Of a DNA stretch of 64,000 nt, positions 59,867 to 64,000 are shown in pieces. The stretch is from Castellaniella sp041677825 (GTDB lineage: Bacteria > Pseudomonadota > Gammaproteobacteria > Burkholderiales > Burkholderiaceae_B): NCBI RefSeq assembly GCF_041677825.1, contig NZ_JBAYPG010000004.1, positions 1 to 64,000 on the forward strand, read 5' to 3'. The notes under the pieces were generated by a model that saw only the letters and a list, made by a program, of their open reading frames with translations, made no database searches and was not told the origin of the DNA. The position numbers and the translations under genes were made by a program. Every line of letters begins with the position of its first letter. Position 1 is the stretch's first letter.

Positions 59867-60487
59867 ATGCGTATCCCGTCATTTCTGCCCACACCCTCCA
59901 CGTACCTGATACGGGGCATCAACCACGTACTCCAGCAGCACACTCAGGCTGCCGCGCAATTGGCTGCACATGCGGGAAAATCCCTGCGCCTGACGGCAGG
60001 CCGGCCGTTGCACTGGCAGGCCAGCATCACGCCCGAGGGGCGCCTGCAGGCGGGCCTTGTCGATACCGAGCCCGATGTCGTGCTGTCCATTCCGGTGGCC
60101 CGGCGCGCCGAAATTCTGCCTGCATGGCAGCAGCGAGGCCTCGCGGGGGTGGTCGATCTGGCCCGTATCGAAGGGGATGCCGCCCTGGCCCAGGTGCTGT
60201 CCGGCCTGGCCGCCACCCTGCGCTGGGATTTCGAAGACGATCTCGCCCGCGTGGTCGGTGACTGGCCCGCCGTGCGGCTGGTGCAAGGGGGGCATGCCAT
60301 GGGGCGGGGGCTGCAGCGCGCAGGGCAGGGCCTGCAGGGCCTGCTGGCCGGGTACCTGCGCGAAGAATCCGGTCTGCTGGCCGGGCATGCGGATCTGCAG
60401 GCGCTTCAGGCGCGCCAAAGCGCCCTGCGCGGCGCGCTGGATGGCTTGCAGACCCGATTGCGCAAGTTCGAGCGTGGCATGCCATGA
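59867..60487 (+). CDS. ubiJ: Ubiquinone biosynthesis accessory factor UbiJ (SCP2)
   Basis: This 206-residue protein carries an SCP2-like lipid-binding domain (from LHWQASITPEGRLQAGLV). A C-terminal helical region (DLQALQARQSALRGALDGLQ) probably forms a coil. UbiJ binds ubiquinone intermediates in the UbiJ-UbiK complex. It overlaps ubiB (ATGA). The 160-bp gap upstream shows only a TAAACT at 59765-59770. Confidence 0.88.
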   Translation: MRIPSFLPTPSTYLIRGINHVLQQHTQAAAQLAAHAGKSLRLTAGRPLHWQASITPEGRLQAGLVDTEPDVVLSIPVARRAEILPAWQQRGLAGVVDLARIEGDAALAQVLSGLAATLRWDFEDDLARVVGDWPAVRLVQGGHAMGRGLQRAGQGLQGLLAGYLREESGLLAGHADLQALQARQSALRGALDGLQTRLRKFERGMP

Positions 60488-62052
60488 CCGTGTTCCGTCT
60501 CATCTACATCCTCTGGATCGGCCTGCGCTATCGTCTCGACGATCTGGTGCTGTCCAGTCTGCAGCATCCCTGTGCCCATACGCTATTGCGTATCGTACGC
60601 CTGGGCATGCGCCCGCGCCGTGCGCGCGGCGAGCGCCTGCGCGTGGCCCTGGAAACGCTCGGGCCGATCTATGTCAAATTCGGGCAGGTGCTCTCCACCC
60701 GCCGCGACCTGGTGCCGCCCGATATTGCCGATGAACTGGCCCTGCTCCAGGACCGCGTCCCGCCTTTTCCATCCGATGTGGCTGCAGCGATCATTCACGA
60801 GGCCCTGGGTGATGCGCCTGAAAACCTGTTTGCACATTTCGAGCGCGATCCGGTGGCATCGGCCTCCATCGCTCAGGTGCATTTTGCGGTGCTGCACGAT
60901 GGCCGTGAAGTGGCCGTCAAGGTCCTGCGGCCCGGCATGCGCGATGCCATAGAACGCGATCTGTCCCTCATGCGGTCCCTGGCGGCGCTGGTCGAACGGC
61001 TGGCACCTGATGGCCGCCGGCTCAAGCCCCGCGAAGTGGTGGCCGAATTCGACAAGTACCTGCACGATGAACTCGATCTGGTGCGCGAGGCGGCCAATTG
61101 CAGCCAGTTGCGGCGCAATTTCGGGCCGGGTACCGGGCGCGAGCATTTGCTGCTGGTGCCCGAAGTGGTCTGGGAATACTGTGCCACGCCCGTGTTCACG
61201 ATGCAGCGCATGCGTGGTGTACCGGTCAGCCAGGTGGCGCGCCTGCAGGCGCTCGGGGTGGACATCCCCAGGCTGGCCCGGCAGGGGGTCGAGATCTTTT
61301 TCATGCAGGTGTTCACCGACGGTTTCTTCCACGCCGACATGCATCCCGGCAACATCTATGTGTCCGACGAGCCCGACACCCTGGGCCAGTACATTGCGCT
61401 CGACTTCGGCATCGTGGGGTCGCTGTCCGAATTCGACAAGAACTATCTGGCGCAGAATTTCCTGGCCTTCTTCAGGCGCGACTACCGGCGTGTCGCCCAG
61501 TTGCACATCGAGTCCGGCTGGGTGCCGGCCACAACGCGCGAAGAAGAGCTCGAAGGGGCGGTACGGGCGGTCTGCGAGCCCTATTTCGATCGGCCACTGG
61601 CAGAAATCTCGCTCGGCCAGGTGCTGTTGCGCCTGTTCCAGACCTCGCGCCGATTCCATGTCGAGATCCAGCCCCAGCTGGTCCTGCTGCAGAAAACCCT
61701 GCTCAATGTCGAGGGCATGGGCCGCGAACTGGATCCCGACCTGGATCTTTGGCAGACCGCCAAGCCCTTTCTCGAGCGCTGGATGCACGAGCGCATCGGC
61801 TGGCGCGGGTTGCGCCAGCGGCTCGATCAAGAGGCGGGCCAGTGGTCGCAATTGCTGCCGCAGATTCCGCGTCTGGTCTACATGCAGCTGAACCGGCCGG
61901 ATCAGGGCGCCGCGCTGCACGCCGAATTGCAGGCGCTGACCCGCGGCCGTGAACGCACCAATCGCCTTCTGCTGGCCACATGCGTGATCCTGGCCACCGG
62001 GCTGGGTCTGGCGGTCTGGGTGTTGATGCATTCTGGCGGGGGGCTGTCCTGA
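60484..62052 (+). CDS. ubiB: Ubiquinone biosynthesis kinase-like protein UbiB
   Basis: This 522-residue ABC1/ADCK protein has the KxGQ motif VKFGQVLSTRRDLVPPDI near residue 60. The Ala-rich loop reads ASASIAQVHFAVL, with later catalytic segments FFHADMHPGNIYV and LDFGIVGSLSEF. C-terminal hydrophobic helices (LLLATCVILATGLGLAVWVL) anchor it. Its stop overlaps the rfaE2 ATG (TGATG). Confidence 0.96.
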   Translation: MTVFRLIYILWIGLRYRLDDLVLSSLQHPCAHTLLRIVRLGMRPRRARGERLRVALETLGPIYVKFGQVLSTRRDLVPPDIADELALLQDRVPPFPSDVAAAIIHEALGDAPENLFAHFERDPVASASIAQVHFAVLHDGREVAVKVLRPGMRDAIERDLSLMRSLAALVERLAPDGRRLKPREVVAEFDKYLHDELDLVREAANCSQLRRNFGPGTGREHLLLVPEVVWEYCATPVFTMQRMRGVPVSQVARLQALGVDIPRLARQGVEIFFMQVFTDGFFHADMHPGNIYVSDEPDTLGQYIALDFGIVGSLSEFDKNYLAQNFLAFFRRDYRRVAQLHIESGWVPATTREEELEGAVRAVCEPYFDRPLAEISLGQVLLRLFQTSRRFHVEIQPQLVLLQKTLLNVEGMGRELDPDLDLWQTAKPFLERWMHERIGWRGLRQRLDQEAGQWSQLLPQIPRLVYMQLNRPDQGAALHAELQALTRGRERTNRLLLATCVILATGLGLAVWVLMHSGGGLS

Positions 62053-62618
62053 TGCCGCCGCCCCGTTTCGAGGCCAAGATCCTCAGCCGCGAGGCCTGCC
62101 TGCAGGCGCTGCGCGAAAACCGCTGGCCCCGGCCCCTGGTGTTCACCAATGGCGTGTTCGACGTGTTGCATCGCGGGCATGTCACGTACCTTGACCGGGC
62201 GGCGCAACTTGGGGCCACCCTGATCGTGGCCGTGAATACGGATGCGTCGGTACGCCGCCTGGGCAAGGGCGCCGACCGGCCCCTGAACGGCGAGGCCGAT
62301 CGCGCTGCGGTTCTGGCGGCGGTCGGCTGCGTCTCGATTGTCACATGGTTCGATGAAGACACGCCTTTGCAGTTGATCGAGGCCTTGCGCCCGGATCTGA
62401 TTGTCAAGGGGGGTGATTACGATATGGAGGCCCTGCCGGAAACGGCTGCGGTGCGCCGCTGGGGCGGGCAGGCCGTGGCCATTGCCTTCGAGCACCAGCG
62501 CTCGACGACCGCCCTGGTGCAGAAGATCAGAGCGACGGGCGCCCCACATGCAGGCCGCAGGTGTTCAGGTTCAGAGCATTCAGGCTCAGAGCGCTCAGGT
62601 TCAGAATCTGAACCGTGA
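62052..62618 (+). CDS. rfaE2: D-glycero-beta-D-manno-heptose 1-phosphate adenylyltransferase
   Basis: This is a stand-alone version of the C-terminal half of HldE. It makes ADP-heptose for the LPS core. The 188-residue protein has the nucleotidyltransferase HxGH (H40-R-G-H43) in FDVLHRGHVTYLDRAAQLG. Family length is near 160; the extra tail contains three SGSE-x units. The 3' end overlaps pcm on the other strand by 18 bp. Confidence 0.92.
   Translation: MPPPRFEAKILSREACLQALRENRWPRPLVFTNGVFDVLHRGHVTYLDRAAQLGATLIVAVNTDASVRRLGKGADRPLNGEADRAAVLAAVGCVSIVTWFDEDTPLQLIEALRPDLIVKGGDYDMEALPETAAVRRWGGQAVAIAFEHQRSTTALVQKIRATGAPHAGRRCSGSEHSGSERSGSESEP
62563..62607. repeat. Three 15-bp tandem repeats at the rfaE2 3' end
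   Basis: Units 62563-62577, 62578-62592 and 62593-62607 share TTCAGGYTCAGAGC. They encode SGSEH-SGSER-SGSES in rfaE2. The last unit also covers the pcm stop codon. Confidence 0.9.
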
Positions 62619-63281
62619 CCGGCATGTGCCGCGCAGCGGTTTGGCCCAGGTATCGAACAACTGGACGATCTCGAAATTGGCTGCGCTGGTGCGGGTGATT
62701 CGACAGGCGGTCATGATGGGGTTGCGCCCCACGATGGCCACCAGCCGCCCGCCGATTGCAAGCTGGTACTTCAGGGTATCGGGCACGGTGGGTACCGAGC
62801 CGGTGATCAGGATGGCGTCGTATTCGGCCGACCCCCAACCGGCATGGGCATCGCCGGTTTCCAGCGTGACATTGCCAACCCCGGCGCGGGTCAGGTTGGC
62901 GCGCGCGAAGTGGGTCAGGCAGTGTTCGATTTCTATGCTGGTAACCTGCTGGCACAGGCGTGACAGCAGGGCAGTATGGTAGCCGGACCCCGTACCGATC
63001 TCGAGAACGCAATCGGTGGGCTGCAATTGCAGTGCTTCAGCCAGCCGCGCCTCGACCTTGGGTGAGAGCATGGTTTCGCGGGTATCCAGGCCATCGATGA
63101 TCAGCGGCAGTTCGGTGTCGGCAAAGGCCAGTGCACGCAGGTGCCGGGGCACGAATTGCTCGCGCGGCATGTCGAAGATGGCCTGCAGGACGTGCTCGTC
63201 TTGCACGTTCCATGGGCGGATCTGCTGCTCGACCATGTTGAAACGGGCACGGTCGGCCTCGGCAATGTCATTGACGTTCAT
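62601..63281 (-). CDS. pcm: Protein-L-isoaspartate O-methyltransferase
   Basis: Pcm repairs isoaspartyl residues with SAM. The 226-residue protein has the SAM motif VLEIGTGSGYHTALLSRL near residue 91. It has the family start RFNMVEQQIRPWNVQDEHVL and the region YDAILITGSVPTVPDTL. It converges on rfaE2, and thiD lies 30 bp downstream of its own start on the same strand side. Confidence 0.92.
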   Translation of the reverse strand: MNVNDIAEADRARFNMVEQQIRPWNVQDEHVLQAIFDMPREQFVPRHLRALAFADTELPLIIDGLDTRETMLSPKVEARLAEALQLQPTDCVLEIGTGSGYHTALLSRLCQQVTSIEIEHCLTHFARANLTRAGVGNVTLETGDAHAGWGSAEYDAILITGSVPTVPDTLKYQLAIGGRLVAIVGRNPIMTACRITRTSAANFEIVQLFDTWAKPLRGTCRSRFRF

Positions 63282-63311
63282 GTCGCAACCCGGAATTTCA
63301 TGTGGCTCCGA

Positions 63312-64000
63312 TTATAGGCCAGGCTGCGCCATGCCTGGCCACCAGGCATGGAAATGCTGCACGGGGCCATGCCCCGAGCCCACCTGAAGCTGGTCCGAGG
63401 CCCGGATGGCGCCTTCCAGATATGCCTTGGCCTGGCGCGCCGCTTCCGGAACCGGGCTGACGCGGGGCAGCAGCGCGGCCAGGGCCGCAGACAGCGTGCA
63501 GCCTGTTCCGTGCGTGTTGCGGGTATGGATGCGCCGGCCCGGCAGTTCAAAGAGCCGGTCGCCATCGTGCAGCATGTCGATGGTATCGTCGCCCGGCAAA
63601 TGCCCCCCCTTGAGGAGTACCCAGCGGTGGCCGTCATCGGCCATCAGGCGCCGCAGGCGTTCGGCCACCCGGCGCATGGCCTTGGGGGTGTCCACCGCGG
63701 TTTCCTCGAGGAGCACGCCGGCTTCCGGCAGATTGGGCGTGATGATGGTGGCCAGGGGGATCAGGGCCTCGCGCAGCGCATGGACCGCACTGCGTTCGAG
63801 CAGATGATCGCCGCTTTTGGCGATCATGACCGGGTCGAGCACCACGTGGGCGGGTTGCCAGTGCTGCAGGCGTTCGGCGACGACATGCGTGACCCCGGCC
63901 TGCCCCAGCATGCCGATCTTCACCGCGTCGACCCGTACATCGCTGAACAGGGTGTCGATCTGGGCGGCCACGAAATCGGGCGGTACCGGTGCAATATGCG
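63312..64000 (-). CDS. thiD: Hydroxymethylpyrimidine/phosphomethylpyrimidine kinase, 5'-truncated by window
   Basis: ThiD phosphorylates HMP and HMP-phosphate in thiamine synthesis. The visible C-terminal part of about 229 residues continues past the window edge (IAPVPPDFVAAQIDTLF precedes). It has VVLDPVMIAKSGDHLL, TPNLPEAGVLL and the catalytic GTGCTLSAALAALL. The start codon is outside the window. Confidence 0.93.
   Translation of the reverse strand, partial: HIAPVPPDFVAAQIDTLFSDVRVDAVKIGMLGQAGVTHVVAERLQHWQPAHVVLDPVMIAKSGDHLLERSAVHALREALIPLATIITPNLPEAGVLLEETAVDTPKAMRRVAERLRRLMADDGHRWVLLKGGHLPGDDTIDMLHDGDRLFELPGRRIHTRNTHGTGCTLSAALAALLPRVSPVPEAARQAKAYLEGAIRASDQLQVGSGHGPVQHFHAWWPGMAQPGL

Overview
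The window is a contiguous stretch of GC-rich chromosome from a Burkholderiales betaproteobacterium, most likely Alcaligenaceae; I cannot resolve the genus. The evidence is gene order (hemA-prfA-prmC-grxD; yibN-grxC-secB-gpsA facing gpmA-envC-ctpA-moeB; yraN-diaA-dolP beside rsmI; lptC-lptA-lptB-hpf-ptsN-hprK-rapZ; ubiE-ubiJ-ubiB) and the protein sequences. No rRNA, tRNA, CRISPR array, insertion sequence or prophage gene is visible. Coding density is very high: no gene-free stretch reaches 300 bases. The largest gaps are hpf-lptB (239 bp), the left edge (229 bp), the gap before ilvA (191 bp) and the gap before ubiJ (160 bp).

Layout. 1-3.9 kb: haem synthesis and translation termination (hemA, prfA, prmC) plus a monothiol glutaredoxin. 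4-10 kb: a TakP-like TRAP transporter followed by the threonine-degradation pair kbl-tdh. 10-12.1 kb, minus strand: glutamate dehydrogenase and a Crp/Fnr-family regulator. 12.2-20.4 kb: a branched-chain-type ABC transporter interleaved with two adenylate-forming CoA ligases. 20.5-25 kb: an orphan amino-acid binding protein, a cysteine hydrolase, a PH-like membrane protein, HMG-CoA lyase and DprA. 25-33.9 kb: def-fmt, the NtrYX-like two-component system with DUF4390 and rsmB, a BioC-like methyltransferase, ComF and trmL. 34-41.7 kb: gpsA-secB-grxC-yibN facing gpmA-envC-ctpA-moeB, then argB. 41.8-45.1 kb: a TlpA-like redoxin, dolP, diaA, yraN and rsmI. 45.2-52.7 kb, minus strand: a long envelope and PTS-Ntr cluster (kdsD-kdsC-lptC-lptA-lptB-hpf-ptsN-hprK-rapZ-rlpA). 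52.8-64 kb: apt, a DedA-like protein, ilvA, phoBR, the ubiquinone genes ubiE-ubiJ-ubiB with a Tim44-like gene, rfaE2, pcm and a partial thiD.

How the parts fit. Much of the window is core housekeeping with a strong envelope theme (Kdo supply, LPS transport, RlpA, EnvC, DolP, CtpA). Nutrient genes centre on 2-oxoacid or amino-acid use and on a transporter that appears coupled to CoA activation of its substrate. The most notable departures are: rpoN is missing from its usual place between lptB and hpf; the NtrX-like regulator lacks the sigma-54 AAA+ domain; there is a transporter-ligase operon with unknown substrate; several proteins carry in-frame tandem-repeat tails; homopolymer tracts lie in ctpA, ilvA and prfA; and several genes overlap at their ends on opposite strands.
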